Shown here: positions 33,691-42,672 of the stretch, piece after piece
How the letters are laid out: the number at the start of each line of letters is the position of its first letter
Numbering within the stretch: the stretch's first letter is position 1
Assembly (NCBI GenBank): GCA_009779895.1
Contig: WRBB01000004.1
Coordinates: 1-64,000 of the forward strand
Source: Lachnospiraceae bacterium
GTDB taxonomy: Bacteria > Bacillota > Clostridia > Lachnospirales > Lachnospiraceae
Direction of reading: 5' to 3'
Length of the DNA: 64,000 bases
Program-made: the position numbers and the translations under genes
Notes under the pieces: model-generated
What the model was told of the DNA's origin: nothing
Database searches by the model: none
What the model saw: the letters and a program-made list of their open reading frames with translations, nothing else

Positions 33691-34695
33691 TCAAAAATCT
33701 GTTGTATTACGTTTGATGATTTCGCAAGGTACCGATATTTTCTCCTTTGGTTGCACTTTTTCCTCCAACAAAGAAATCATCTGTTCCACCGTCACAGCAC
33801 ACAAAATCTCACCTTTATTATCAATGGTGGTTAACTCCGGTTCACAACAAATGGATAAGCGCGAATTATTAAAGCCTACCACCGACAGTTCTGCCGGTAT
33901 GGCTAAGTTCTTGGTTTTGGCATATTTCACCGCCGCAATTGCCAAACTATCCTCCGTTGCTAAAACACCATCAAACTCCAGTTTTTTGTTTAATAATAAC
34001 ATATCTCTGGTATCATGAATGGAATGCTCTGAATAAAAAATCAATGCTCCATCCACCGGATAAGCGTTGTCAATCAACGCTTTTTCATAACCGGCCCGCT
34101 TTTGATCGCCACTAAAAGAACGGGCATTGGATAAAAACAAGATTCGTTTTTTCCCCCGCCGGATATAAGCTGCCGTCACCTCATAAGCCGCTTGAAAGTC
34201 ATCCGCATAAGCACAATAAATATTTTCTCCGGGCACATAAGCATTGATCATAAAAATAGGTGTTTCTTTCGCCGCAAGGCGCAAATACTCCGTTTCTGCC
34301 GGATTATCTCCTTTTCCGGCATAGGTAGAACCAACCAAAACCAAAGTATCTATTCGCTTGGACAACAGCAATTTGATGTATTTCTCTTTCTCTTCCTGCC
34401 GATGACCGCTGCAACCTAAAATACAATCATAACCATGCTTATTTAAATTCTTTTCCAAATAAGAAACCGCATTTGCCATATAAATATCAGAAATATCCGG
34501 GCACAAAATGCCGATGGTCCGCATGGAATTTAAGCCCAAACCCCGAGCAAAAATATTCGGAATATAACCGACTTCTTCCATCACTCCCAACACTTTTGCC
34601 CGGGTTTTCCCACTCACTTTTGCGCTGTCATTCACTACCCGGGAAACCGTAGCAATCGAAACGCCGGCTAATTTTGCAATATCATAAATGTTCAC
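33691..34695 (-). CDS. LacI-family regulator of the uxa genes
   Basis: A 334-residue repressor: helix-turn-helix DIAKLAGVSIATVSRVVN at the start, hinge to about residue 60, then a periplasmic-binding-protein-like sensor (RTIGILCPDISDIYM onward). The start is a GTG at 34695 with GGAGGG six bases ahead, placing the DNA-binding helix at the usual position; the ATG at 34737 would add an unnatural extension. It follows uxaC closely. Two LacI-type palindromes in the uxaC-uxaA gap are its probable operators. Confidence 0.88.
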   Translation of the reverse strand: MNIYDIAKLAGVSIATVSRVVNDSAKVSGKTRAKVLGVMEEVGYIPNIFARGLGLNSMRTIGILCPDISDIYMANAVSYLEKNLNKHGYDCILGCSGHRQEEKEKYIKLLLSKRIDTLVLVGSTYAGKGDNPAETEYLRLAAKETPIFMINAYVPGENIYCAYADDFQAAYEVTAAYIRRGKKRILFLSNARSFSGDQKRAGYEKALIDNAYPVDGALIFYSEHSIHDTRDMLLLNKKLEFDGVLATEDSLAIAAVKYAKTKNLAIPAELSVVGFNNSRLSICCEPELTTIDNKGEILCAVTVEQMISLLEEKVQPKEKISVPCEIIKRNTTDF

Positions 34696-34733
34696 GGCAG
34701 TCCCTCCCTTGTTGACAAAAACATTGCAATCAT

Positions 34734-36149
34734 TCAAACCCGCGTCAAGTCAAAGCAAAAATAATCCACTGCATTGTTATAAGAGATCCCTTTTATAATT
34801 GCCGCCAAAGCCTTATCATCTTTAGGGTATTCGCCATATTCAACCCATGTTCCTATTAAATTACATAAAATCCGTCGAAAATATTCATGCCTGGTATAAG
34901 ATAAAAAACTACGGGAATCCGTGAGCATACCCACAAAATTACCCAACAATCCCAAATTCCCCAAAGAAATCATTTGATTTTCCATGCCCACTTTATGATC
35001 ATTAAACCACCATGCACTACCCTGTTGGATTTTACCGATTGCTTGTGCGTCTTGAAAACAACCAAGCATTGTTCCAATCACCCCATCATCATTGGGATTC
35101 AAAGAATAGAGGATGGTTTTGGGTAGCTGAGCCGTGGTTGCCAAAGAATCCAAAAAGTCCGCCAACTGAGCTGCCGGTGCTGTGTTTCCAATACAATCAT
35201 ATCCCGTATCGGGACCTAATTTCCGAAATTGTAGCGTATTGTTATTTCTTTTGCCACCATAATGTAATTGCATCACCCAGTCACGCTTATGATATTCTTT
35301 CGCTAAAAACTGCAGCATTGCTGTTTTAAAAGCCAATTCTTCTTGTTTTGAAATGGTCTCTTTGAGCAACCTTTTGTAAAAGATTTCGGCAACTTCTTCG
35401 ACCGTAGCAGGCACATACATCACAAAGTCCAAACCATGATCCGAAAGTTTGCAACCACATTCTTCAAAAAAGTCCATACGTAAACACAATACCTTCTTTA
35501 AATCCGCAATACTATGAATGGCCAACCCGGCGACTTTGCTTAAATCCTCTAAATAATCCAAAAAGTCCGACTTTTCAATATTGATCGCCCGATCCGGCCG
35601 CCAAGCCGGTAACACTTGTACCGTAAAATCCTCATCCGCAGCGATTTTTTTATGCCATTTCAAAGAATCAATTGGATCATCCGTGGTGCAAATCAAGGTT
35701 ACATTGGATTGTTTGATTAAACCACGAACAGACATATTGGTTTCCTGCAATTTTGCATTACACAAATTCCAGACTTCTTCAGCTGTATCCCCATTTAAAA
35801 CACCAAAATAATCAAAATAGCGTTGCAATTCCAAGTGACTCCAATGATATAAAGGATTACCAATCGCTTTTTCCAACGTTTCCGCCCATTTCTGAAATTT
35901 CTCCCGGTCAGATGCCTTTCCTGTCACAAACTCTTCCGCCACGCCATTTGAGCGCATTTGCCTCCATTTATAATGATCACCACCCAACCAAACTTGAGTC
36001 ATGTTTTCAAATTTTTTATCTTCCGCAATCTCTTGGGGATTAATGTGACAATGATAATCCAAAATAGGTGTGTGTTTTGCATAATTATGATATAACTCCA
36101 CCGCTACATCATTGTTCAATAAAAAATCTTTGTCCATAAATTTTTTCAT
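34734..36149 (-). CDS. uxaC: Uronate isomerase
   Basis: A 471-residue amidohydrolase-fold enzyme converting glucuronate to fructuronate and galacturonate to tagaturonate. Metal-binding HCH in LDYHCHINPQEI (about 33), substrate region WLGGDHYKWRQMRSNG, CTTDDPIDSLKWH, MQLHYGGKRNNN and the aspartate region ILYSLNP follow the family order. GGAG precedes the ATG at 36149. It diverges from uxaA-uxaB and is transcribed with the lacI-type gene. Confidence 0.95.
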   Translation of the reverse strand: MKKFMDKDFLLNNDVAVELYHNYAKHTPILDYHCHINPQEIAEDKKFENMTQVWLGGDHYKWRQMRSNGVAEEFVTGKASDREKFQKWAETLEKAIGNPLYHWSHLELQRYFDYFGVLNGDTAEEVWNLCNAKLQETNMSVRGLIKQSNVTLICTTDDPIDSLKWHKKIAADEDFTVQVLPAWRPDRAINIEKSDFLDYLEDLSKVAGLAIHSIADLKKVLCLRMDFFEECGCKLSDHGLDFVMYVPATVEEVAEIFYKRLLKETISKQEELAFKTAMLQFLAKEYHKRDWVMQLHYGGKRNNNTLQFRKLGPDTGYDCIGNTAPAAQLADFLDSLATTAQLPKTILYSLNPNDDGVIGTMLGCFQDAQAIGKIQQGSAWWFNDHKVGMENQMISLGNLGLLGNFVGMLTDSRSFLSYTRHEYFRRILCNLIGTWVEYGEYPKDDKALAAIIKGISYNNAVDYFCFDLTRV

Positions 36150-36179
36150 CCGCTCTCTCCTCAACAAAATCATTAAATA

Positions 36180-36191
36180 GTAAGCACTTAC
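36180..36191. promoter_or_regulatory. LacI-type operator near the uxaC start site
   Basis: GTAAGCACTTAC, palindromic in ten of twelve positions, about 10 bases downstream of the uxaC -10 box. It resembles the site at 36355-36370. Confidence 0.6.
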
Positions 36192-36201
36192 AATTTCTTA
36201 T

Positions 36202-36230
36202 ATTCTATCCCACCCCAAACAAATATACAA
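36202..36230 (-). promoter_or_regulatory. uxaC promoter
   Basis: On the minus strand TTGTAT (36225-36230), 17 bases, TAGAAT (36202-36207). Confidence 0.55.
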
Positions 36231-36314
36231 GTTTCTTTTTTCGGTACTTTCAACCAAATTTTCTTTCTCATTTTCGTTAAAATCACTAGATTTGATTGAC
36301 TTCTTTTATTCTCA

Positions 36315-36344
36315 TTGACTTATACCTGCCCCATCGTCTAAAAT
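36315..36344 (+). promoter_or_regulatory. uxaA promoter
   Basis: TTGACT (36315-36320), 18 bases, TAAAAT (36339-36344), some 85 bases before the uxaA ATG. Confidence 0.6.
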
Positions 36345-36354
36345 AAATCATGAA

Positions 36355-36370
36355 ATGTATGCGCTTACAT
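36355..36370. promoter_or_regulatory. LacI-type (CRE-like) operator near the uxaA start site
   Basis: ATGTATGCGCTTACAT, near-palindromic around a central CG/GC, ten bases downstream of the uxaA -10 box. It fits the LacI/CcpA-family consensus; the neighbouring LacI protein or CcpA could bind. Confidence 0.6.
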
Positions 36371-36428
36371 TTTAGAATGAGAACATATCACAGAAACAAA
36401 ATAAATCAACAAAAATCGGAGGAAATGG

Positions 36429-37910
36429 ATGAAAGAATGGATCCGTATTCACAATGATGACAACGTAGCTGTTGCTTTGGTTCTACTCAACAAGGGCAAA
36501 CACATCGAAACAGGTAATCTATCTTTGACATTAAAGGAAAACATACCGCAGGGTCATAAGTTTGCCCTAACCTCCTTAAAGACCGGGCAACATGTAATCA
36601 AATATGGCGCTTCCATCGGGGTAGTACTTTCTGACACCTCACCCGGTTCCTGGATTCACACGCACAATCTAAAAACCAACTTAGGTGACTTATTGACGTA
36701 TTCCTACAAACCTGACTTTAACACCTTACCCGCACTAACCCCTGCTACTTTTCAGGGTTATCGCCGGGCTTACGGCAAAGTTGGAATTCGAAATAACATT
36801 TGGATCATTCCTACCAATGGTTGTGTGAACAGCATTGCTTCTGCTTTAGAAAAGATGTCTCAAAAATATCTGGGAGAACATATTGATGCAATCGTTGCTT
36901 TTCCCCATCCTTATGGGTGTTCCCAAATGGGTGATGATCAGGAAAATACCCGAAACATCCTTTCCAATCTTGTCAAACACCCCAATGCGGGAGGTGTTTT
37001 ATTGTTGGGCTTAGGTTGTGAGAACAGCAACATTCAAGTTTTGAAACCGTACTTGGGCGAATATGATAAAAAACGGGTACGCTTTTTGCAAGTCCAAGAT
37101 GTTGCAGATGAACTTTCTTCGGGCTTGGCACAGATCGAAGAACTGGTCACTTATGCCCGGCAAGACAGACGCGAAAGCATCAGCTGTAACGAATTGGTCA
37201 TTGGTATGAAATGCGGCGGTTCCGATGGTTTATCCGGCATTACTGCAAATCCTACCGTAGGCGCTTTTTCCGATTTGCTCATCGCTATGGGGGGATCTAC
37301 GATTTTAACAGAAGTGCCTGAAATGTTTGGTGCTGAAACATTATTGATGAACCGCTGTGAAACACCGGAACTGTTTGACAAAACAGTAGACCTAATCAAT
37401 GATTTTAAAGATTATTTCAAAGCCCATCATCAAACCATTTACGAAAATCCGTCGCCGGGCAACAAAGATGGCGGCATCTCTACGTTAGAAGATAAATCTC
37501 TGGGATGTACGCAAAAATCCGGAACGGCATCCATCCAAGGCGTATTATCCTACGGTGAAATAATTTCTGCCAAAGGCTTACATCTACTAAACGCACCGGG
37601 CAATGATTTGGTTGCTTCTACCGCTTTGGCTGCTTCCGGGGCTCATATGGTTCTTTTTACCACCGGTCGGGGCACTCCCTTTGCTTGCCCTGTACCAACC
37701 ATCAAAATTTCTTCCAACACCACATTGGCCACCCATAAAAGCAATTGGATTGATTTTAATTGCGGCAGCTTAGTGGAGGGGCAAACCTTGGAAGAATTAG
37801 CCAAGCAACTATTTGATTTTGTCCTCCGGATTGCCGCCGGGCAAACATCCAAATCCGAAGAAATGGGATTCCATGATATGGCCATTTTTAAACAAGGTGT
37901 TACTTTATAA
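36429..37910 (+). CDS. uxaA: Altronate dehydratase
   Basis: A 493-residue full-length UxaA with the small N-terminal SAF-like domain (about 1-95) fused to the large catalytic domain. It dehydrates D-altronate to 2-keto-3-deoxygluconate. Conserved blocks are GYRRAYGKVGIRNNIWIIPT, FPHPYGCSQMGDDQ, LGLGCENSN and KCGGSDGLSGITANP, with cysteines likely to hold the metal. GGAGG precedes the ATG. uxaB follows after 29 bases, so the order matches the galacturonate route. Confidence 0.95.
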   Translation: MKEWIRIHNDDNVAVALVLLNKGKHIETGNLSLTLKENIPQGHKFALTSLKTGQHVIKYGASIGVVLSDTSPGSWIHTHNLKTNLGDLLTYSYKPDFNTLPALTPATFQGYRRAYGKVGIRNNIWIIPTNGCVNSIASALEKMSQKYLGEHIDAIVAFPHPYGCSQMGDDQENTRNILSNLVKHPNAGGVLLLGLGCENSNIQVLKPYLGEYDKKRVRFLQVQDVADELSSGLAQIEELVTYARQDRRESISCNELVIGMKCGGSDGLSGITANPTVGAFSDLLIAMGGSTILTEVPEMFGAETLLMNRCETPELFDKTVDLINDFKDYFKAHHQTIYENPSPGNKDGGISTLEDKSLGCTQKSGTASIQGVLSYGEIISAKGLHLLNAPGNDLVASTALAASGAHMVLFTTGRGTPFACPVPTIKISSNTTLATHKSNWIDFNCGSLVEGQTLEELAKQLFDFVLRIAAGQTSKSEEMGFHDMAIFKQGVTL

Positions 37911-37939
37911 ATACGTTGCCTACTGAAAGGATTTTACTA

Positions 37940-39409
37940 ATGAAAACATTATCTTATGAAACATTAAAAGCCCAAAACTATGACGGTTATCTCCTAGAAT
38001 CCGCTCCTGAACGAGTCTTTCAATTTGGGGAAGGCAACTTTCTCCGGGGCTTTACAGATTATTTCATTGATGTCATGAATGAAAAAGCCCATTTCAATGG
38101 AAAAGTTGTTGTTTGCCAACCCATTGCCTCCGGTTTGACCGAACAAATCAATAAGCAAGAGGGCTTGTATACCCTTTTCTCACAAGGCTTTCAACAGGGA
38201 GAACAAATCACAAAAAAACGGGTGATTTCCTGTATCAGCCGCTGTCTAAACCCTTATGAAAACTATGAAGCTGTGCTCAACTGTGCCGATAATCCCGACT
38301 TACGTTTTATCATTTGCAATACCACCGAAGCCGGTATTGTTTATGATCCAAACTGTCGTTTTACCGATATGCCGGCCAGCTCTTTTCCCGGAAAACTAAC
38401 ACAATTTTTATATCGCCGCTTCCAAACATACCATGCAACAAAAGGCAAAGGCTTTATTATCTTAGCCTGTGAGTTAATCGACAACAACGGTAAGGAATTG
38501 GAACAATGCGTCTTAAAATATGCAAGGCAATGGGAGCTGGGTGCTGATTTTATTTCTTGGCTCACTGCCGAAAACGTCTTTTGCTCCACTTTAGTGGATC
38601 GTATCGTAACCGGCTATCCCCACAAAGAGGCTGAAAAACTCTGGCAAACACTGGGTTATAAAGACCATTTAATCAACACCGGAGAACTCTTTGCCCTTTG
38701 GGTAATAGAGGGACCTGATTGGATCAAAAAAGAATTTCCCGTGGAAGAAGCCAAACTTCCTATTTTGATTACAGATGACCATAAACCATATAAAACACGC
38801 AAAGTCCGAGTACTCAATGGCGCACATACCGCTTTTGTACCGGCCGCTTATTTAGCCGGACAAAATATTGTACGTGATTGCATGAACGATAAGGTGATTC
38901 ACGCTTTCATGAACAAAACCCTTTATGAAGAAATTCTTCCCACCTTGGATTTGCCAAAGGAAGAACTGCTTGTTTTTGCTGCCGCCGTTACCGAACGCTT
39001 TCAAAATCCTTTTATTGACCATGCACTACTTGCCATTTGTTTGAATACCACTTCAAAATGGAAAACCCGGCTTATGCCCTCATTAAAAGAGTACATCCAT
39101 AGGAAAGGACAACTACCTGCTTGCATCACAGCTTCTTTTGCTTTTTACATCGCTTTTTATAGCGGCAAAAATCCAAGAGCCAAAGATTATGAAGTACAAG
39201 ATGCGCAATTTGTCCTAGATTTCTTTCATGCAAATAAGGAACAAACAGAGGCACAACTAACCAAAGCCGTTTGTCAAAACCAAGAATTTTGGGGTGAGGA
39301 TTTGAGTTTGATTCCCGGCTTTGAGCAGGCAGTACTTGATTATTTCACAATAATCAATCAATCTGGTGCTTATGCACTTATGCGTCTTTTTTACGAGCAG
39401 AAAGCATAA
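37940..39409 (+). CDS. uxaB: Tagaturonate reductase
   Basis: A 489-residue NADH-dependent enzyme of the mannitol dehydrogenase family that reduces tagaturonate to altronate. The N-terminal FQFGEGNFLRGFTDYFIDV matches the dinucleotide site of UxaB; CNTTEAGIVYD, ACELIDNNGKELEQCVLKYA and the catalytic K-x4-N-x2-H in KVRVLNGAHTAFVP follow. AAAGGA precedes the ATG at 37940. Its stop is adjacent to that of the convergent dehydrogenase gene (39409/39410). Confidence 0.94.
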   Translation: MKTLSYETLKAQNYDGYLLESAPERVFQFGEGNFLRGFTDYFIDVMNEKAHFNGKVVVCQPIASGLTEQINKQEGLYTLFSQGFQQGEQITKKRVISCISRCLNPYENYEAVLNCADNPDLRFIICNTTEAGIVYDPNCRFTDMPASSFPGKLTQFLYRRFQTYHATKGKGFIILACELIDNNGKELEQCVLKYARQWELGADFISWLTAENVFCSTLVDRIVTGYPHKEAEKLWQTLGYKDHLINTGELFALWVIEGPDWIKKEFPVEEAKLPILITDDHKPYKTRKVRVLNGAHTAFVPAAYLAGQNIVRDCMNDKVIHAFMNKTLYEEILPTLDLPKEELLVFAAAVTERFQNPFIDHALLAICLNTTSKWKTRLMPSLKEYIHRKGQLPACITASFAFYIAFYSGKNPRAKDYEVQDAQFVLDFFHANKEQTEAQLTKAVCQNQEFWGEDLSLIPGFEQAVLDYFTIINQSGAYALMRLFYEQKA

Positions 39410-40360
39410 TTAATAGCCTGCTTTTTGATCCACAATCCGCTCAAATGCCCGTCCTGCCACATAATCTTCTAAATACTTCACAAATTTATCCACACCCATC
39501 TCATTGGTCAAAGGCAATGTATTGTTTCCACTCACATGAGGTGTAATCATTACATTTGGCATCTTCCAAAGGGGGGAATCTTCCGGCAAAGGTTCCGGAT
39601 CCGTTACATCCAATCCAACCCCACCCAAATGCCCGGATTGAAGTACCCCAATCAAAGCCTTTGTATCAATGGCCGTTCCACGACCAATGTTTAGCAAAAT
39701 TGCACCCTTTTTCATCTGCTTTAATCTGGCTTTATCAAATAAATGATAGGTATCTTCTGTTCCCGGCAGGCACAAGGCCACCACATCTGCGGCTGCAATG
39801 GCTTTCTCCAGTGCATCTACTGTATATAAAGCATCTACACAGTCGGGTTTGTTTGCTCTTGCTCTACGCACTACCCCGTTTACTGTGGCACCCAAAGCCT
39901 TGCAACGTCTGGCATAATTTTCACCGATATCTCCCAAACCTACGATGGTAATTGTACTTCCATATACACTTTTTTCCGCGCCTAAGCGCTGCCACTTGCA
40001 TTCCCTTTGTACAAGAACATATTCATTCATCTTTCGCAAAAGCATCAAAGTTATGGTTAATAAATATTCCGAAATTGTCACACCGTAAGAACCGGAAGAA
40101 TTTGTTAATATCGCCTCTTCAGGAAACCGATACTCTGACTTTAAAACATAATCCACGCCCGCAGATTGGGTATGGTACCATTCTAATTTTTTCGACTCTG
40201 CCAATATCTTTGGGTGTGCCTGACCAAAAACAATCTCACACTCCGCCAAACGCGCATCGTCCATTGGCATTTCAATCACTTGATATCCGGGTGCTACCCA
40301 TCGTATCTTTTCTAAAATCTCCGCCGATATCGGCGTGAATGTTACCGCTATTTTTTTCAT
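39410..40360 (-). CDS. D-2-hydroxyacid dehydrogenase family protein
   Basis: A 316-residue NAD(P)-dependent oxidoreductase. The Rossmann motif is IVGLGDIGENYARRCKALGA (about 140-160). Catalytic residues of the family follow: the arginine in LNIGRGTAID, the glutamate in DVTDPEPLPEDSPLW and the histidine in VMITPHVSG. The substrate is a small 2-keto acid or hydroxyacid and cannot be read from sequence; the sugar-acid neighbourhood suggests a hydroxypyruvate/glyoxylate-like compound. It converges on uxaB without a gap. Confidence 0.87.
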   Translation of the reverse strand: MKKIAVTFTPISAEILEKIRWVAPGYQVIEMPMDDARLAECEIVFGQAHPKILAESKKLEWYHTQSAGVDYVLKSEYRFPEEAILTNSSGSYGVTISEYLLTITLMLLRKMNEYVLVQRECKWQRLGAEKSVYGSTITIVGLGDIGENYARRCKALGATVNGVVRRARANKPDCVDALYTVDALEKAIAAADVVALCLPGTEDTYHLFDKARLKQMKKGAILLNIGRGTAIDTKALIGVLQSGHLGGVGLDVTDPEPLPEDSPLWKMPNVMITPHVSGNNTLPLTNEMGVDKFVKYLEDYVAGRAFERIVDQKAGY

Positions 40361-40396
40361 TTTATAGGTGCTCCATCTATTCTAATTGTCCCTGTT

Positions 40397-41248
40397 TCAT
40401 TTTGTTGCTGTATGTAATGCTTCCAACATTTCTTGAACGGTCCTACCATAAACAGGATGACGCAAAAACGGCGCAATCTCATACAACGGCTCTAACACGA
40501 AACTGCGCTTGTGCAATTCTATATGCGGAATGCATAATTCTTTTGACTCCAACACAACATCCTCATAAAAAAGCAAATCCAAATCCAAGGTACGTGGTCC
40601 CCAACGAACATCCCGCACCCGTCCTGCTTCCTTTTCTATTTCATGCAACCGTTTTAACAATTCATCCGGACGATATACGGTTTCTAACTTCATACAACTA
40701 TTTAAAAAATCATCCTGTGCCACATCACCATAAGGTTTTGTCACAACAAACTGCGCCACATCTTTCACCTGACAATGAACATCTTTTTCTAGCATTGCAA
40801 CGGCATCTTTTAAATAAGCCACCTTATCCCCCATATTGGAACCCAAACCAATATAAGCCGTATGCCATCTGCGCTTAATTTCAACTGCCACAAAATCCAA
40901 AGGTAAACCAATCGGTGCCCAAGGTTTTTTAATTTCCAACTTCACTTCACGTATCTTGGGAAAATGTAGTAATAATTCCCGTGTTACTTTTTCCGCAATT
41001 GCTTCTAATAAATGAAAGGTGGTATTCTTCACAAACGCACTAATCCATTGACAAACCGCACCATAATCTACCGAATCACTTAAATCATCGGAATGGCCGG
41101 CAACTTGAATATCCACCGCCAATTCTGCTGAAATCAAAAATTTTTGTCCCAGCTTTTTTTCTTCCGGATAAACACCATGGTGGGCAAATACCTCTAAATC
41201 ACGAAGCCGGATAACATCTACAGAATCCATCCTACCATCTCTTTTCAT
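40397..41248 (-). CDS. folB-folK: Bifunctional dihydroneopterin aldolase / HPPK
   Basis: A 283-residue fusion for two successive folate steps. Residues 1 to about 125 form dihydroneopterin aldolase (VFAHHGVYPEEKKLGQKFL, catalytic lysine in LEIKKPWAP). From about 130 follows HPPK (TAYIGLGSNMGDKVAYL, WGPRTLDLDLLFYED, PHIELHKRSFVLEPL), which pyrophosphorylates hydroxymethyldihydropterin. AAGGAA precedes the ATG. It starts one base after folP ends and completes the folC-folE-folP-folBK run. Confidence 0.94.
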   Translation of the reverse strand: MKRDGRMDSVDVIRLRDLEVFAHHGVYPEEKKLGQKFLISAELAVDIQVAGHSDDLSDSVDYGAVCQWISAFVKNTTFHLLEAIAEKVTRELLLHFPKIREVKLEIKKPWAPIGLPLDFVAVEIKRRWHTAYIGLGSNMGDKVAYLKDAVAMLEKDVHCQVKDVAQFVVTKPYGDVAQDDFLNSCMKLETVYRPDELLKRLHEIEKEAGRVRDVRWGPRTLDLDLLFYEDVVLESKELCIPHIELHKRSFVLEPLYEIAPFLRHPVYGRTVQEMLEALHTATK

Positions 41249-41249
41249 T

Positions 41250-42059
41250 TCAATTTCCTTTTATAATCGCTTCTGTCATCTGAATGGCACGTTTGTTTTT
41301 TTCCACATCATGAACACGCACAAACGCACAGCCTGCCATCACCGCCATCACCGTTGTAACCAAGGTTCCCTCTTCCCGCTCTTCAAAAGGCAAATCTAAA
41401 GTCAAACCAATCATAGACTTTCGTGAAGTTCCAAGCAATATGGGGAATTCTAATTTTGTAAACTCTTGCAAATGCTTGACAATCTGTAAATTGTTTTCAT
41501 AAGACTTGGCAAACCCCACGCCCGGATCTAAAATAATCTTATCCTGGTCAATCCCTGCTTCAAATGCCAATTCTACACTATCCATCAAACCACCAATCAC
41601 ATCGGAAATAAATCGCTCATATTGAATGTTTAAGCAATTATGCATCAAACAAATCGGCACGTTATACTTCGCTACCAATCCTGCCATCTTGTCATCATAT
41701 TTTAAGCCCCATATATCATTAATCAAATGCACACCTGCTTTTAGGGCTTCTTCTGCTACCTGACTTTTATAAGTATCAATCGACAAGGGTACGTCAAATT
41801 CTTTTTTTAAGCTTTCGATAATAGGCAGCACACGCTCTATCTCTTCTTTTGCTGTGATTTGCGCATGGCCGGGTCTTGTTGACTCTCCACCAATATCCAA
41901 AATATCCGCACCTTCGGACACCAATTTTTGAGCATGCTCAAGTGCCAAGTCTTTTTGATTATACTTGCCACCATCTGAAAAAGAATCCGGTGTGATATTC
42001 ATAATCCCCATAATATACGTATGCTTTTTTGTATCAAAAGTTCGATTGCCAATAATCAT
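41250..42059 (-). CDS. folP: Dihydropteroate synthase
   Basis: A 269-residue TIM-barrel enzyme joining the pterin pyrophosphate to p-aminobenzoate, the sulfonamide target. Signature loops are MGIMNITPDSFSDGG (about 17-31), DIGGESTRPG, LSIDTYKS, INDIWG, DPGVGFAKS, LLGTSRKSM and VRVHDV. AAGGAG precedes the ATG. Confidence 0.96.
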   Translation of the reverse strand: MIIGNRTFDTKKHTYIMGIMNITPDSFSDGGKYNQKDLALEHAQKLVSEGADILDIGGESTRPGHAQITAKEEIERVLPIIESLKKEFDVPLSIDTYKSQVAEEALKAGVHLINDIWGLKYDDKMAGLVAKYNVPICLMHNCLNIQYERFISDVIGGLMDSVELAFEAGIDQDKIILDPGVGFAKSYENNLQIVKHLQEFTKLEFPILLGTSRKSMIGLTLDLPFEEREEGTLVTTVMAVMAGCAFVRVHDVEKNKRAIQMTEAIIKGN

Positions 42060-42079
42060 ATTCTACACTCCTTATATAC

Positions 42080-42631
42080 TTATTTTATCATCTGCAAAAA
42101 ACGATTTACCAATTCTTTCTCCTGTTCAAACTCGCCCTTACTTACCATAGAAACCGTCCGGCTGCCCGATTTTTGAATGCCACGCATCGTCATACACAAA
42201 TGCTCCGCCTCAGCCATCACAATCACGCCTTTGGCTTTTAAATGCTCCGCCAAAGCCTCTGCAATTTGACCGGTCATGCGCTCTTGCAACTGCAATCTAC
42301 GTGCATACACCTCCACGGTACGAGCCAATTTGCTAAGACCCACCACCTTACCATCCGGAATATAACCAATGTGTACCCGTCCGAAAAAAGGTAACAGATG
42401 GTGCTCACAAACTGAATAAAACACAATGTCTTTTTCAATGACCATTTCGTTGTCCGCCACATCAAAGACTTTGGATAAATAAATTTCCGGTTCCCGAGTC
42501 ATGCCTGCAAAAATTTCTTCATACATCTTAGCAATCCGCTTTGGCGTCTCTATAAGCCCTACTCGTGTCAAATCTTCACCTATACCCTCTAAAATAAGCT
42601 TTACCCCTTGCTCAATTTTATCTTGATTCAT
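42080..42631 (-). CDS. folE: GTP cyclohydrolase I
   Basis: A 183-residue enzyme making dihydroneopterin triphosphate from GTP, the first folate step. Zinc ligands lie in [17 protein letters not shown] and [24 protein letters not shown] six bases ahead supports the ATG at 42631 over one six bases upstream. It follows folC after 41 bases. Confidence 0.95.
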   Translation of the reverse strand: MNQDKIEQGVKLILEGIGEDLTRVGLIETPKRIAKMYEEIFAGMTREPEIYLSKVFDVADNEMVIEKDIVFYSVCEHHLLPFFGRVHIGYIPDGKVVGLSKLARTVEVYARRLQLQERMTGQIAEALAEHLKAKGVIVMAEAEHLCMTMRGIQKSGSRTVSMVSKGEFEQEKELVNRFLQMIK

Positions 42632-42672
42632 TTTCATTCCTCTATTTCCGAAATCATACCCATATTCTAATA

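Noticed and set aside
39396..39427. Terminator formed at the uxaB/dehydrogenase junction
   Set aside because: AGCAG ... CTGCT followed by TTTT has only a 5-bp stem and a long loop; too weak to report as a feature.
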